A stretch of DNA of 64,000 bases from assembly GCF_907163105.1 (NCBI RefSeq), contig NZ_OU015321.1, positions 248,001 through 312,000 of the forward strand, written 5' to 3'. Below, one piece after another: positions 51,424-60,515 of this stretch. The position numbers and the translations under genes were made by a program. This stretch comes from Cloacibacterium caeni (GTDB lineage Bacteria; Bacteroidota; Bacteroidia; Flavobacteriales; Weeksellaceae). Below the pieces are notes generated by a model. It was given only the letters and a program-made list of their open reading frames with translations, was not told where the DNA came from and did no database searches. The stretch's first letter is position 1, and every line of letters begins with the position of its first letter.

Positions 51424-51708
51424 ATGGAAGTATATATAGATTTTTTAGAAATTGGTGATTACGAGGATTTTTATGCTCAACTGAAAGAAAAATTGACTTT
51501 ACCAGAGCATTTTGGGGATAATCTTGATGCGCTTTTTGATGTTATTACAGGCGAATTAGAAATGCCGCTACATCTAGAATTTGTTAATATGAGTGTAGAG
51601 CAATTAGAAATTTTCGAAGATTTACTCACTACTTTAGAAGATGCGGAAGATGAGGTACAAGATTTTACTTTTGCTTATTATCTGGAGCAATATGAAGATG
51701 AGGAATAA
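51424..51708 (+). CDS. Barstar-family ribonuclease inhibitor
   Basis: A 94-aa acidic protein of the barstar fold. Residues 24-43 (LTLPEHFGDNLDALFDVITG) align with barstar's binding helix, and Asp35 and Asp39 stand at the same numbers as barstar's two key aspartates. It has no signal peptide, so it would act in the cytoplasm and protect the cell from the RNase made by the gene immediately upstream. The ending is rich in Asp and Glu. Confidence 0.9.
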   Translation: MEVYIDFLEIGDYEDFYAQLKEKLTLPEHFGDNLDALFDVITGELEMPLHLEFVNMSVEQLEIFEDLLTTLEDAEDEVQDFTFAYYLEQYEDEE

Positions 51709-51713
51709 TTTTG

Positions 51714-51748
51714 ATTTACGAATTACGATTTTAGATTTACGATTTAAA
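51714..51748. repeat. Word-like repeats ATTTACGA/TTACGATT
   Basis: GATTTACGAATTACGATTTT and GATTTACGATTT are degenerate tandem copies, the same words as at 46711-46740. Confidence 0.5.
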
Positions 51749-51760
51749 AATTTAGATAAA

Positions 51761-51792
51761 AACCGCGCCTCGAAATTCTTCGGGGCGCGGTT
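51761..51792. terminator. GC-rich bidirectional terminator
   Basis: AACCGCGCCTCGAA and TTCGGGGCGCGGTT form a 14-bp stem with one wobble over ATT, with A-rich and T-containing flanks. It separates barstar from the converging lipoprotein gene. Confidence 0.75.
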
Positions 51793-51829
51793 ATTTGTTA
51801 ATTAATTTGATATGAGATTGACTGCTAAA

Positions 51830-53053
51830 TTATTTTAAAAGAGAAGTTAAATCTACACCTTCTACAGTTGACCAAATTCCGCCAGTGATAGAAACTTTAG
51901 CTACCGCAGAATTGGTAATTGTTTTTGGAGCAGTAGAAGTAAATCCAGAATAACCCCAAACTCCTGCATTGTCAGAATTTACAACATTAATAGGAGTTAC
52001 CGCAATTTTTCCAGCGATTACTTGGCTTACATCCGTTGGTGAATCTTGGATAAGAACTGGATATGCATTTTTACCACCAGTGTTTTTGTAACCTTCTATA
52101 TAAACATTTGAAAATTTACCATTTCCATGTTTTTTAAATTGAATTGCTGAAATTTCAGAAGAACCTGCAGTTTCAGGATTTGTGCCAGTAGCTCTAATTA
52201 ATGTCAATCCGCTTACTTTAGGGAAGTTAGCATCAGCATTGTTAGAAGATTCTATTTCCATACCGAAGTTTCCTGTTCCTGTTTGGTAAGCGAACCAGTT
52301 GCTGTTGTCTTGTCCGTACCAACCATCTTGCCAGTCAAAAGAATCATCAAAATTTCCGTAAGAAATGAAGTTTTTAGCAGAAACAGTTCCTCCGAAAAAT
52401 TCTACGCCATCATCTGTACCTTTGTAAGAAACGATGTTTTCTACAATAGTTCCAGAACCTACAGCATAGAAAGTGATATTATTAAATTCTGAAGTTCCGT
52501 CTCCAATTTTTTTACCACCATATTCTACTCTAATATATCTGTAAACACCTGAGTTAGAACCTACATCAGTACCTCCATAAATTTGATTTAATCCATCTTC
52601 AGAAGTTGCAGTAGAGCCACCTCCGTTAGCTTTGATAGGAGCATCACCGTAGATTGTGATACCGCACCAATCTCCAGGTTTTTTAGATTCTGTAGTGAAA
52701 ACGATAGGTTCAGTAGCTGTACCTTCCATATATGCTTTTGCACCTTTTAGGATAATTAAACCACTTGTTGTAGTCGTTTTAGCATAAAAAGTAGCTCCTG
52801 GTTCTATAGTAAGTTTTACTCCATCTGTTATTCTTACTAGTCCGTCAATATAGTAAGTTCCTTTTTTGATGGTTAAGTCTTTAGTAATTGTTCCATTTAG
52901 TGTTCCAGAACCAGACATTACAGAACCAGTAGTAGTTCCTGAACCATCTGTAGTAGGTTTGTCTGCATCTTCTCTAATTTCTACAGTACAAGATTGTAAT
53001 GAAATTGTGAAAACTGTAGCTAATGCTAATAATTTGAAAATGTTCTTTTTCAT
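51830..53053 (-). CDS. Surface lipoprotein, parallel beta-helix type
   Basis: A 407-aa lipoprotein. The signal NIFKLLALATVFTISLQSC gives Cys22, followed by acidic residues (EIREDADKP) and a Gly/Ser/Thr-rich linker. The body is a repetitive beta structure (LTIKKGTYYIDGLVRITDGV, LTIEPGATFYAKT, FDDSFDWQDGWYG) like a right-handed beta-helix with Asp/Gly turns. It is encoded 32 bp downstream of the TonB receptor gene on the same strand, so it is probably the receptor's surface partner. The ligand is unknown. Confidence 0.82.
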   Translation of the reverse strand: MKKNIFKLLALATVFTISLQSCTVEIREDADKPTTDGSGTTTGSVMSGSGTLNGTITKDLTIKKGTYYIDGLVRITDGVKLTIEPGATFYAKTTTTSGLIILKGAKAYMEGTATEPIVFTTESKKPGDWCGITIYGDAPIKANGGGSTATSEDGLNQIYGGTDVGSNSGVYRYIRVEYGGKKIGDGTSEFNNITFYAVGSGTIVENIVSYKGTDDGVEFFGGTVSAKNFISYGNFDDSFDWQDGWYGQDNSNWFAYQTGTGNFGMEIESSNNADANFPKVSGLTLIRATGTNPETAGSSEISAIQFKKHGNGKFSNVYIEGYKNTGGKNAYPVLIQDSPTDVSQVIAGKIAVTPINVVNSDNAGVWGYSGFTSTAPKTITNSAVAKVSITGGIWSTVEGVDLTSLLK

Positions 53054-53085
53054 ATTAATTGATAATTTTTATTTTTACTTATTTA

Positions 53086-55686
53086 TTAAAATTTAATTCC
53101 GAAACTTAAGTTGTAAGAAATTCCTTTTTTATAGTCTTCTAACAATAAATTAGGAGTTGAGATATTAACGGTGCTTTCGTCGCCCATTTTTAGTTTGTAA
53201 GTTTGGTTAAGGATGTTGTAAACGCCTAATTTCACATCTACTTTTTTAGAAAGTTCAGATTGGAAAATGAAATCTAACTGATGAAAAGGTTGCTCGTAAA
53301 CATGATCTAATCCTCCGAAACCTACTGCATAGATTTTTTCAGCAGAAGTATTGTAGACCAATGAAGCGGTTCTCTTTAGATTTTTGGCATTTTTGAAATC
53401 ATATTTTAAATCAACATTTAGCATCCATGGAGCAGCACCTTGTAATCCTCTTTTTTTGCTAAAATTGGTTTCAGATTTTTGAGCATCAGATTTTTCTACA
53501 TCAGAATAGATATATGTGAAGTTAGCTCCCATGTTTAATCTGTTCAGGTTTTCTGAAATTCTTCCTAAATTGAATGAACCTTCTAATTCTACTCCTGCAA
53601 GTTTTGCTTGTTTAGCATTAAAGAAAGTAGTAGTAGTTCCATTAGAGTTAGAAGATGATATTAAACTTCTTTCGATGGCTCTGTCTACAATTTTTCCGAA
53701 AAAGTTAACTGCGAAAATTTCACTTGATTTAGGGAAAATCTCATATTTTAAGTCAAAGTTATAGTTCTGACTATTGTCAAGACCTTTGAAATCATTACCA
53801 AAACTTGTATTCGGAATATTATAGTTCCCCAAAATGGTATTATTGTCTGGGTTAATATATTCAATAGGCATCGTTTCGATAAGAATAGGTCTTGTAATCG
53901 TTTTACTTATCGCAAGTCTTAAATTAGATTTGTTATTAAGCGCTTTTTTAACAGAAAGTGAAGGCAAGAAATAATTTTGATTCTTGGTAATGTTTCTGAA
54001 GCTACCATTGATGTTATCTGTAATCAGTTTATATCTGGTAATGGTAATGTTATTTTCTGCTCTGATTCCTGCAAGAATATCCCAAGATTTATTAGGTTTG
54101 AAATTTAAATTCGCATATCCAGCATTTACAAACTGATAAAGGAAAGCTTTATAGTTAGGTTGAGCACTTTCTTGCCATTGGAAATTCCCATTAGCATTTG
54201 CTGTAGCAAAACTGCTGTCTGGAGCATCTATGTTGATAATATCTTGAACACCAGTTGTCGTAGAATAAATAAAACGGTAAGACATGGTTCTACTGTCTGC
54301 AAATCCATTATAACCAGCAGAAATGGTAACAGGGTAATAATTGTCTTCTTGTTTTTTGCCAAGATTTACTTGGTATTCTGCCATTGCAGAAAAATAGTTT
54401 ACACCGCTTAAATCTAGGTATTGTCTGATTAAGTTGTTTCCACCGTAACTCATTAATAATTGATTGTCACCTGTTCTGAAACCATAAAAAGTTTTTCTGT
54501 CAGGTTGTTGGAACCAGTTGTTTACCCAGCTTCCACCAGCTTTAAACTGATGTCTGTCTCCTAATTTTTGTGAAACCAATAGCTGTACATCTGTTAACCT
54601 AGAAAGGTCTTGTTGATTGGTACGGAAGAACATAATATCTTGGTCCTTATTATCTCTGTAACCACCATAATCTTGAATTTGGTTAAAAGAGTTTTGTAAG
54701 AAAGTACCATTTAAATCTATTTTAGTTCCAGCTTTTTTATAACTTAAACCAATTAAAGCAGTAGATTGAATGTTGTAATTGTATTCTTTTTTGTAAAGTT
54801 TGTTTTTATAAACTCCGTTGGTGTCAAAAGTGTTATCGTTTCCTTCTTTGTAGTTATATTCACTACCTTGAGTAAGGTTAAAAAGGAATCCTAAATTTCC
54901 ACCATTTTTAAATTTTAATCTTTGTGAAGTAGTAAATCCTATGGATGTATTAGGAAGCGATTTAGCATTATCTACATTCCAAGTATCTTTAAATGAAGTG
55001 TTAGGAATGTAAGCTCCACTTGGTCTGTAACCATTTACTTCTGCAGGAAGTTGTCTGTCTTCAGCATTTAAGCCAATGAAACCAGACATGTTATAAGCAT
55101 TCTGATTAATTTTAAAATTATTTCTAAAAGTGCTTATAGAATTTACACCTACCGAAAAATCCATTTTAGTAAAAGAATTCTCTGGAACTAAAGTTTCTAT
55201 ATCAAAAGTAGCTCCGGCGAAATCTCCATAAAGATTGGCGTTATAGGTTTTATAAACATCAAATTTCCCTACGATGTCAGTTGGGAATTGTTTTAATTCA
55301 ATGATTTTCTGGAATGGGTTATTAGATGGAGTTGCTAATCCGTTAACTAATAATGAGTTATATCTCTCTTCTAATCCTCTCACGAATAAACCTCTAGATT
55401 CTACTGTGTTTATCCCTGTAATTTTGGTAAGTCCTTGTTCTAGGTTAGAAATCCCTTTTCTAGAAATTTCTTCTGCACCAATAGATTGCTTCTGTACTAT
55501 AGCTTTTCTTTGTTCGCCTAAGATAGCGCTTTCAGATTTTTTATTGGTATTGCCTCTCAATTGAACTCCTTCTATTACTTTTTCGGCTTTCGTTTTGGTA
55601 GAATCCGTTTTAGTAACTTGAGAAAAAATCATTTGTTGCGATGCCATTAAAAATAGGGCTGCTAAACTTATTTTTCTATAATTCAT
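53086..55686 (-). CDS. TonB-dependent outer-membrane receptor
   Basis: An 866-aa receptor: signal peptide (residues 1-23, ISLAALFLMASQQMIFS), plug domain (about 45-190, with NLEQGLTKITGINTVESRGL and LYGDFAGATFDIETLVPE) and a beta-barrel to the C-terminal KGISYNLSFGIKF with terminal Phe. There is no N-terminal carboxypeptidase-regulatory domain. ATG 55686 is chosen at the signal peptide. It is co-directional with the lipoprotein gene and divergent from a PhoB/PhoR-like pair, which suggests phosphate- or nutrient-controlled uptake. Confidence 0.9.
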   Translation of the reverse strand: MNYRKISLAALFLMASQQMIFSQVTKTDSTKTKAEKVIEGVQLRGNTNKKSESAILGEQRKAIVQKQSIGAEEISRKGISNLEQGLTKITGINTVESRGLFVRGLEERYNSLLVNGLATPSNNPFQKIIELKQFPTDIVGKFDVYKTYNANLYGDFAGATFDIETLVPENSFTKMDFSVGVNSISTFRNNFKINQNAYNMSGFIGLNAEDRQLPAEVNGYRPSGAYIPNTSFKDTWNVDNAKSLPNTSIGFTTSQRLKFKNGGNLGFLFNLTQGSEYNYKEGNDNTFDTNGVYKNKLYKKEYNYNIQSTALIGLSYKKAGTKIDLNGTFLQNSFNQIQDYGGYRDNKDQDIMFFRTNQQDLSRLTDVQLLVSQKLGDRHQFKAGGSWVNNWFQQPDRKTFYGFRTGDNQLLMSYGGNNLIRQYLDLSGVNYFSAMAEYQVNLGKKQEDNYYPVTISAGYNGFADSRTMSYRFIYSTTTGVQDIINIDAPDSSFATANANGNFQWQESAQPNYKAFLYQFVNAGYANLNFKPNKSWDILAGIRAENNITITRYKLITDNINGSFRNITKNQNYFLPSLSVKKALNNKSNLRLAISKTITRPILIETMPIEYINPDNNTILGNYNIPNTSFGNDFKGLDNSQNYNFDLKYEIFPKSSEIFAVNFFGKIVDRAIERSLISSSNSNGTTTTFFNAKQAKLAGVELEGSFNLGRISENLNRLNMGANFTYIYSDVEKSDAQKSETNFSKKRGLQGAAPWMLNVDLKYDFKNAKNLKRTASLVYNTSAEKIYAVGFGGLDHVYEQPFHQLDFIFQSELSKKVDVKLGVYNILNQTYKLKMGDESTVNISTPNLLLEDYKKGISYNLSFGIKF

Positions 55687-55868
55687 TTTTTTACTTCTTA
55701 TTTGGCGCAAAGAAATAAAGAAACACGTGCAAGTCTGGTTTAGCAAAAATTAATTTTGTTTTAATAAATCTTTACCAAAAATTATTTTATGTTAAATTAT
55801 TGTGAAGTTTTAAATATTCGTGTTTCCAATGTAAATTTTCATTAATTTTGAGAGGTTAAAATGTATAG

Positions 55869-56546
55869 ATGAAAGGAAAAAAGATTCTTTTAATAGATGA
55901 TGAACAAGATATTTTAGAAATCTTGTCATACAACCTCGAAAAAGAAGGATATCAGGTTTTTACAGCTAATAATGGCAATGAAGGCTTCGTAAAAGCCAAA
56001 GAAATTATCCCAGATTTAATCTTACTAGATGTAATGATGCCAGAAAAAGATGGGATAGAAACGTGCCAAGAAATGCGTCAAATAAAAGAGCTTCAAAAAA
56101 CATTAATTGTTTTCTTGTCTGCTAGAAGCGAAGAATTTTCTCAGTTAGCAGGTTTTGATGCAGGAGCTAATGATTATATTGTAAAAATTATCAAGCCAAA
56201 AGTGCTGATTTCTAAAGTTAATGCACTTTTACAACTCACTACACAAGTTGCAGAACAGTCTAAATTAATAGAACTAGGCGACTTGGTGATTGATAAAGAT
56301 AATTTTAAAGTCACCAAAAACGGCGAACATTTCCTACTCCCGAAAAAAGAATTTGATTTGTTGTATCTTCTAGCTACTAATACCCAAAAAGTTTTTAAAA
56401 GAGAAGAAATTTTAGACAAAGTTTGGGGAAATGATGTGATTGTAGGAGAAAGAACCATAGATGTACACATCAGAAGATTGAGAGAAAAATTAGGAGATAA
56501 TTCTATCCAAACCCTCAAAGGAATTGGCTACAAATTAGTAGTGTAA
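55869..56546 (+). CDS. OmpR/PhoB-family response regulator
   Basis: A 225-aa regulator: receiver domain with the acidic pair in ILLIDDEQDILE, phosphoacceptor Asp54 in DLILLDVMMPEKDG and the switch Ser/Thr and Lys regions, then a winged-helix DNA-binding domain (about 128-225, with LPKKEFDLLYLLATN and ERTIDVHIRRLREKLG). In the conserved K-P pair the proline is replaced: the sequence is DYIVKIIKPK. It precedes the histidine kinase gene by 27 bp. Closest in layout to PhoB. Confidence 0.9.
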   Translation: MKGKKILLIDDEQDILEILSYNLEKEGYQVFTANNGNEGFVKAKEIIPDLILLDVMMPEKDGIETCQEMRQIKELQKTLIVFLSARSEEFSQLAGFDAGANDYIVKIIKPKVLISKVNALLQLTTQVAEQSKLIELGDLVIDKDNFKVTKNGEHFLLPKKEFDLLYLLATNTQKVFKREEILDKVWGNDVIVGERTIDVHIRRLREKLGDNSIQTLKGIGYKLVV

Positions 56547-56573
56547 TTCTACCTTTTTCTCAGAAAATGTAAT

Positions 56574-57593
56574 ATGAAAATCAATAGACTTTCACTTTTT
56601 GCAGCATGTATTCTTACTTGCGCTATGGCAATTGTAGCCTTGGCTTTCAATTATGTGCAAGAAAAAGTGATTGCAGATACTCATTCTTTTTACTTTTATT
56701 TAAGCATCAGTCTCGTTTTTATAGCATTGCTTAATTATTTCGTGTTAGAATTACTCTTTAATTCTTACGGAAAGAAACAAATCAAGCGAATTTCTGATAT
56801 TCTCCCCGAAAATATTCTTCAAGAGGAGGAAAATGTAAATTTCCAACAATTAGGTGAGAGAATCCAAAAAAACGTTTCAGAAATCGACATGATGAAAGAA
56901 ATGGAAGATTACCGAAAAGAGTACATCGGGAATGTTTCTCATGAGCTTAAAACGCCTCTTTTTTCCATTCAAGGTTATGTAGAAACGCTGAAAGATGGTG
57001 CCGTAGAAAATCTAAACATTAGAGACAAATATTTAGAACGCATCGGGAATTCTGTAGAACGATTACTGAACATCGTTACCGATTTAGACCAGATTTCTAA
57101 ATACGAAGCCGCAGAAATTTCCATCAACTATTCTGTTTTTGATATCAATGCTTTGATAAAAGAAATCTTTGATTTATTAGAAATCGAAGCGCATAAAAAA
57201 TCTGCAAAATTAGTTTTGCAAACCTCGCAAACTGCTATTATGGTAAGAGCAGACAAGCAAAAAATTTCTCAAGTACTTACCAATCTTATTTCAAACGCCA
57301 TTCATTATTCTAATAGAGAAGAAGCTTTGATTAAAGTAATCACCAAAACTGAGCAGGAAAAAGTGAAAATTATTGTTCAAGATAACGGAATGGGAATCAA
57401 GCCAGAAGTCTTGCCTAGAATTTTCGAAAGGTTTTATAGGGTAGAAACCAGCAGAAACCGTAAAGACGGCGGTTCTGGACTAGGTCTTGCCATTGTAAAA
57501 CATATTCTAGAAGCTCACCATCAAAGTATTACTGTAGAAAGCAAATATCTAGAAGGAACGCTCTTCACTTTTTATCTAGAAAAAGCTTTGTAG
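56574..57593 (+). CDS. Sensor histidine kinase, PhoR-like
   Basis: A 339-aa membrane kinase. Two TM helices at about residues 6-25 and 41-63 enclose a short periplasmic loop, with no PAS domain. The HisKA domain has the phosphoacceptor His123 in VSHELKTPLFSIQGYVE. The HATPase_c domain shows the N box (LISNAIHYS), G1 (DNGMGI), F box (FERFYRV) and G2 (GGSGLGLAIVKHI). It pairs with the regulator 27 bp upstream. Phosphate sensing is suggested by likeness to PhoR and context, not proven. Confidence 0.9.
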   Translation: MKINRLSLFAACILTCAMAIVALAFNYVQEKVIADTHSFYFYLSISLVFIALLNYFVLELLFNSYGKKQIKRISDILPENILQEEENVNFQQLGERIQKNVSEIDMMKEMEDYRKEYIGNVSHELKTPLFSIQGYVETLKDGAVENLNIRDKYLERIGNSVERLLNIVTDLDQISKYEAAEISINYSVFDINALIKEIFDLLEIEAHKKSAKLVLQTSQTAIMVRADKQKISQVLTNLISNAIHYSNREEALIKVITKTEQEKVKIIVQDNGMGIKPEVLPRIFERFYRVETSRNRKDGGSGLGLAIVKHILEAHHQSITVESKYLEGTLFTFYLEKAL

Positions 57594-57696
57594 TATTAAT
57601 AATTTCTGTATATTGGCACCAGAAAACGCTGGGAATTTAATAAAAACTTTTTTGAATAAAAATTTATTTTTTTAGAAAGTCAAATTTCTTTTGTTT

Positions 57697-57704
57697 TATC
57701 TTTG
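57697..57704 (+). promoter_or_regulatory. -7 box upstream of the pRiA4b ORF-3 family gene
   Basis: TATCTTTG fits TAnnTTTG. It implies a leader of about 70 nt before ATG 57783. Confidence 0.4.
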
Positions 57705-57782
57705 TAACCGAAATTTTAAACATCAAAATCAATAAAAATACTTTAATACAATTAGCTTCTAAATATTAGTAAAAAGTAAAAT

Positions 57783-58364
57783 ATGGTTTATAAAATTAGA
57801 GTAATTCTAGATTCAAAAGACAATATTTTTAGAGATATTGAAATTAAAGAAAAGCAAACCCTTTGGAATTTACATAACGGGATTAAAAGTGCTTTCAGTT
57901 TGCAAGGTGACGAATTGTCTATGTTCACAATTCTAGACGAAGAAGGAATGGAAGTAAAAACCGTTCCACTAGAAGACATGAGCGATGATGGTGACGGAGA
58001 AATTATGTCAGATGTTTACCTGATGGAAGCCTTCGAAGAAGTAGGTGATAAAGTGCAGTTTCAGTATGGTCTAATCGATTTATGGGAATTTTTCTGTGAA
58101 TTGGTAGAGATTATAGACGAGAAACCAGCCGTAAATTATCCTATTACCGTTTTTAGATTTGGTAACGTTCCATTAAAGGCTCCAGGAAAATCTGGTGGCG
58201 CTTCTGGCAAAGCATCAGTTGCAGCTGCTTTCATGGATGATGATTTTGGAGATTTAGACGCAGACTTTAAAGATGATTTTGATGACGAATTTGCTACAGA
58301 AGACGAAGACGAAGATGATGGTTTTGGTGATGATTTTATCGATGAAGGAGGGGAAGATGATTAA
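57783..58364 (+). CDS. pRiA4b ORF-3 family protein with acidic tail
   Basis: A 193-aa protein. The N-terminal domain (residues 1-140) matches the plasmid pRiA4b ORF-3-like family (VYKIRVILDSKDNIFRDIEI, TLWNLHNGIKSAF, VGDKVQFQYGLIDLWEFFCE). A Gly/Ala/Ser linker follows, and the last 45 residues are almost entirely Asp, Glu, Phe and Gly. The family is widespread in Flavobacteriia as a core gene of unknown function. Confidence 0.85.
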   Translation: MVYKIRVILDSKDNIFRDIEIKEKQTLWNLHNGIKSAFSLQGDELSMFTILDEEGMEVKTVPLEDMSDDGDGEIMSDVYLMEAFEEVGDKVQFQYGLIDLWEFFCELVEIIDEKPAVNYPITVFRFGNVPLKAPGKSGGASGKASVAAAFMDDDFGDLDADFKDDFDDEFATEDEDEDDGFGDDFIDEGGEDD

Positions 58365-58385
58365 ATAATATTGAAATTTATGATA

Positions 58386-58416
58386 AAAATCCGGAAAAGT
58401 TTTCCGGATTTTTTTA
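58386..58416 (+). terminator. Terminator of the pRiA4b ORF-3 family gene
   Basis: AAAATCCGGAAAA pairs with TTTTCCGGATTTT, followed by T residues. Confidence 0.8.
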
Positions 58417-58445
58417 TTGGTTTTAGAATACAATCACTACATTTG
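58417..58445 (+). promoter_or_regulatory. Complete promoter of the GH13 gene
   Basis: TTG (58417-58419), an 18-bp spacer and TACATTTG (58438-58445) match the Bacteroidota consensus, 20 bp before the ATG at 58466. Confidence 0.6.
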
Positions 58446-58465
58446 TTTCGCTAAAATTTTCAACT

Positions 58466-59815
58466 ATGAAAAAGCTATTTTTATCTGCAATGTTAGGATT
58501 GTCACTAATCTCTTGCAGCGCTTTACAAAATCAGAAAACAATGACAACTGACTGGAAACACACCACCAACATTTATGAAGTAAACGTAAGACAATTTTCT
58601 AAAGAAGGAACCTTCAAAGCTGTAGAAAAAGAATTACCAAGACTTAAAAAAATGGGCGTAGAAACACTTTGGTTTATGCCAATTACACCTATTGCTCAAA
58701 AAAATAAAAAAGGAACACTAGGTAGTCAATATGCTGCGCAAGATTATACCTCTATCAATCCAGAATTTGGGACTTTAGAAGATTTCAAAAGTGTAGTAAA
58801 TGAAGCTCATAAAATGGGTTTTAAAGTCATCATCGATTGGGTGGCGAATCATACTGGTTGGGATCATGTTTGGACCAAAACACATCCAGATTTTTATTTG
58901 ATGGATCCTAAAACCAATGATTTCCAAATTGCTTCTGGAATGGATGACATCATAGAACTCAATTATCAAAACCCAAAAATGCGTGAAGCCATGATTGAAG
59001 CCATGAAATATTGGGTAAGAGAAACGGATATTGATGGGTTTAGATGTGATTTAGCTTCTTGGGTAGAAGTAGATTTCTGGCAACAAGCAAAACCAGAAGT
59101 TGAAACCATAAAACCACTTTTTTGGTTAGGAGAATATGATGAATTAGACAATCCAGATTATGCTACAGTTTTTGATGCGAGTTACAGCTGGAAATGGATG
59201 CACCTTACCAAAGAATTTTATCAGAAAAAACTACCAATTACAGATTTAACAAATCTATTGTCACAGTATTCTGCCATCGGAAACAAAAGCATGAGAGCTT
59301 GGTTTACCACCAATCATGACGAAAATACTTGGAACGGTACAGAATATGAAAAGTATGGTGAAATGGCCAAAACTCTAGCCGTATTTTCTGCAACTTGGAA
59401 CGGTGTTCCTTTGATGTATAACGGTCAAGAACTACCATTGTTAAATAAGAGATTAGAATTTTTCGAGAAAGACCCAATTCCTTGGAATGGCGAAAATAAA
59501 TTAGAAAATTTCTACAAAAAATTATTTGAACTTAAATCTAAAAATCCTGCATTGAGAGGTGGCGATGACCAAGCAACTACCCAAATTTTGAAAACCAGCG
59601 CTCCAGATCAAGTTCTTGCTTATCTTAGAAAAAATGGGAATGATGAAGTATTGGTAATCCTTAATTTGTCAGATGCTCAACATTTGAAAGTGCAAATTTT
59701 AGACGAAACGGTAAAAGGAAAATTCAAAAGTATTTTCTCTGGTTTAACCACAGATTTTGATGCGAAACCTACCATAGAAATGTACAAGTGGGAACATATT
59801 GTTTTTGAGAAATAA
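58466..59815 (+). CDS. GH13 alpha-amylase-family lipoprotein
   Basis: A 449-aa glycoside hydrolase with a lipoprotein signal (SAMLGLSLISC, Cys17). GH13 regions are visible: I (KVIIDWVANHTG), II with the nucleophile Asp (IDGFRCDLASW), III with the acid/base Glu (FWLGEYDE) and IV (FTTNHDENTW). A C-terminal beta domain follows (VLAYLRKNGNDEVLVILNLS). It probably degrades alpha-glucans at the membrane surface. The gene stands alone with its own promoter. Confidence 0.92.
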   Translation: MKKLFLSAMLGLSLISCSALQNQKTMTTDWKHTTNIYEVNVRQFSKEGTFKAVEKELPRLKKMGVETLWFMPITPIAQKNKKGTLGSQYAAQDYTSINPEFGTLEDFKSVVNEAHKMGFKVIIDWVANHTGWDHVWTKTHPDFYLMDPKTNDFQIASGMDDIIELNYQNPKMREAMIEAMKYWVRETDIDGFRCDLASWVEVDFWQQAKPEVETIKPLFWLGEYDELDNPDYATVFDASYSWKWMHLTKEFYQKKLPITDLTNLLSQYSAIGNKSMRAWFTTNHDENTWNGTEYEKYGEMAKTLAVFSATWNGVPLMYNGQELPLLNKRLEFFEKDPIPWNGENKLENFYKKLFELKSKNPALRGGDDQATTQILKTSAPDQVLAYLRKNGNDEVLVILNLSDAQHLKVQILDETVKGKFKSIFSGLTTDFDAKPTIEMYKWEHIVFEK

Positions 59816-59843
59816 AACAATTTGAAAGTTAATAGAAAGACTT

Positions 59844-59874
59844 ACCCTTTTTGCGTTCTAAACGCAGAAAGGGT
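59844..59874. repeat. Left REP-like hairpin
   Basis: ACCCTTTTTGCGTT and AACGCAGAAAGGGT are arms around CTA, with one T/G mismatch. It lies 35 bp upstream of the transposase start and shares GCGTTCTAAACGC with the right copy. Confidence 0.7.
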
Positions 59875-59909
59875 TTGTTGTTTTTATATAAATAATTTTA
59901 TATTTGAAT

Positions 59910-60503
59910 ATGGAAATAGATGAAATTGAAGAAGGATATTTCTATCATATTTATAACAGAGGAAATAACAGTGAAAAGATTTTCTTTTCAGAGGAAAATT
60001 ATGCTTATTTTCTTAAACTTCTTACAAAATATATTTTTCCAGTCGCAGACATTTATGCTTATTGTTTGTTAAATAATCATTTTCATATTTTAGTCAGGAT
60101 AAAAGAGAAAAATGAAATTGAAATTAATAAATTAAAATTTTCAACGGTTGAAAAGCCAAAAGAAGTTTCTGCTTCTAGACAGTTTTCACATTTTTTAAAT
60201 GCTTATTCGCAGGCTGTAAATAAAAAATATGCCAGAACAGGAAGCCTTTTCGAAAAAAGATTTGAAAGAAAAAGAATTTCTGATGATCATTATTTGAGAC
60301 AAGTGATTCTGTATATTAATACTAATCCTTTGAAACATAATTTAGTAGAAAAGCCAGAAGATTATAAATGGAGTTCTTATAATTCTCATATTTCAAATGC
60401 TAAAACTAAATTAAAAAGAAAGGAAGTAATTGAATTATTTGATGATGTTGAAAATTTTGTTTTGTGTCATAAAAATTATGATTTTCTAAATTCAATTTTT
60501 TAA
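59910..60503 (+). CDS. REP-associated tyrosine transposase (RAYT, Y1/IS200-like)
   Basis: A 197-aa Y1 transposase. The family start is GYFYHIYNRGNNSEKIF, the HUH metal motif is NNHFHILVRI, and the predicted nucleophile region is SDDHYLRQVILYINTNPLKH. RAYTs are usually single-copy, domesticated enzymes that recognise REP hairpins such as those flanking this gene. ATG 59910 is preferred over TTG 59904. Confidence 0.9.
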   Translation: MEIDEIEEGYFYHIYNRGNNSEKIFFSEENYAYFLKLLTKYIFPVADIYAYCLLNNHFHILVRIKEKNEIEINKLKFSTVEKPKEVSASRQFSHFLNAYSQAVNKKYARTGSLFEKRFERKRISDDHYLRQVILYINTNPLKHNLVEKPEDYKWSSYNSHISNAKTKLKRKEVIELFDDVENFVLCHKNYDFLNSIF

Positions 60504-60515
60504 TTAATTCAATAA

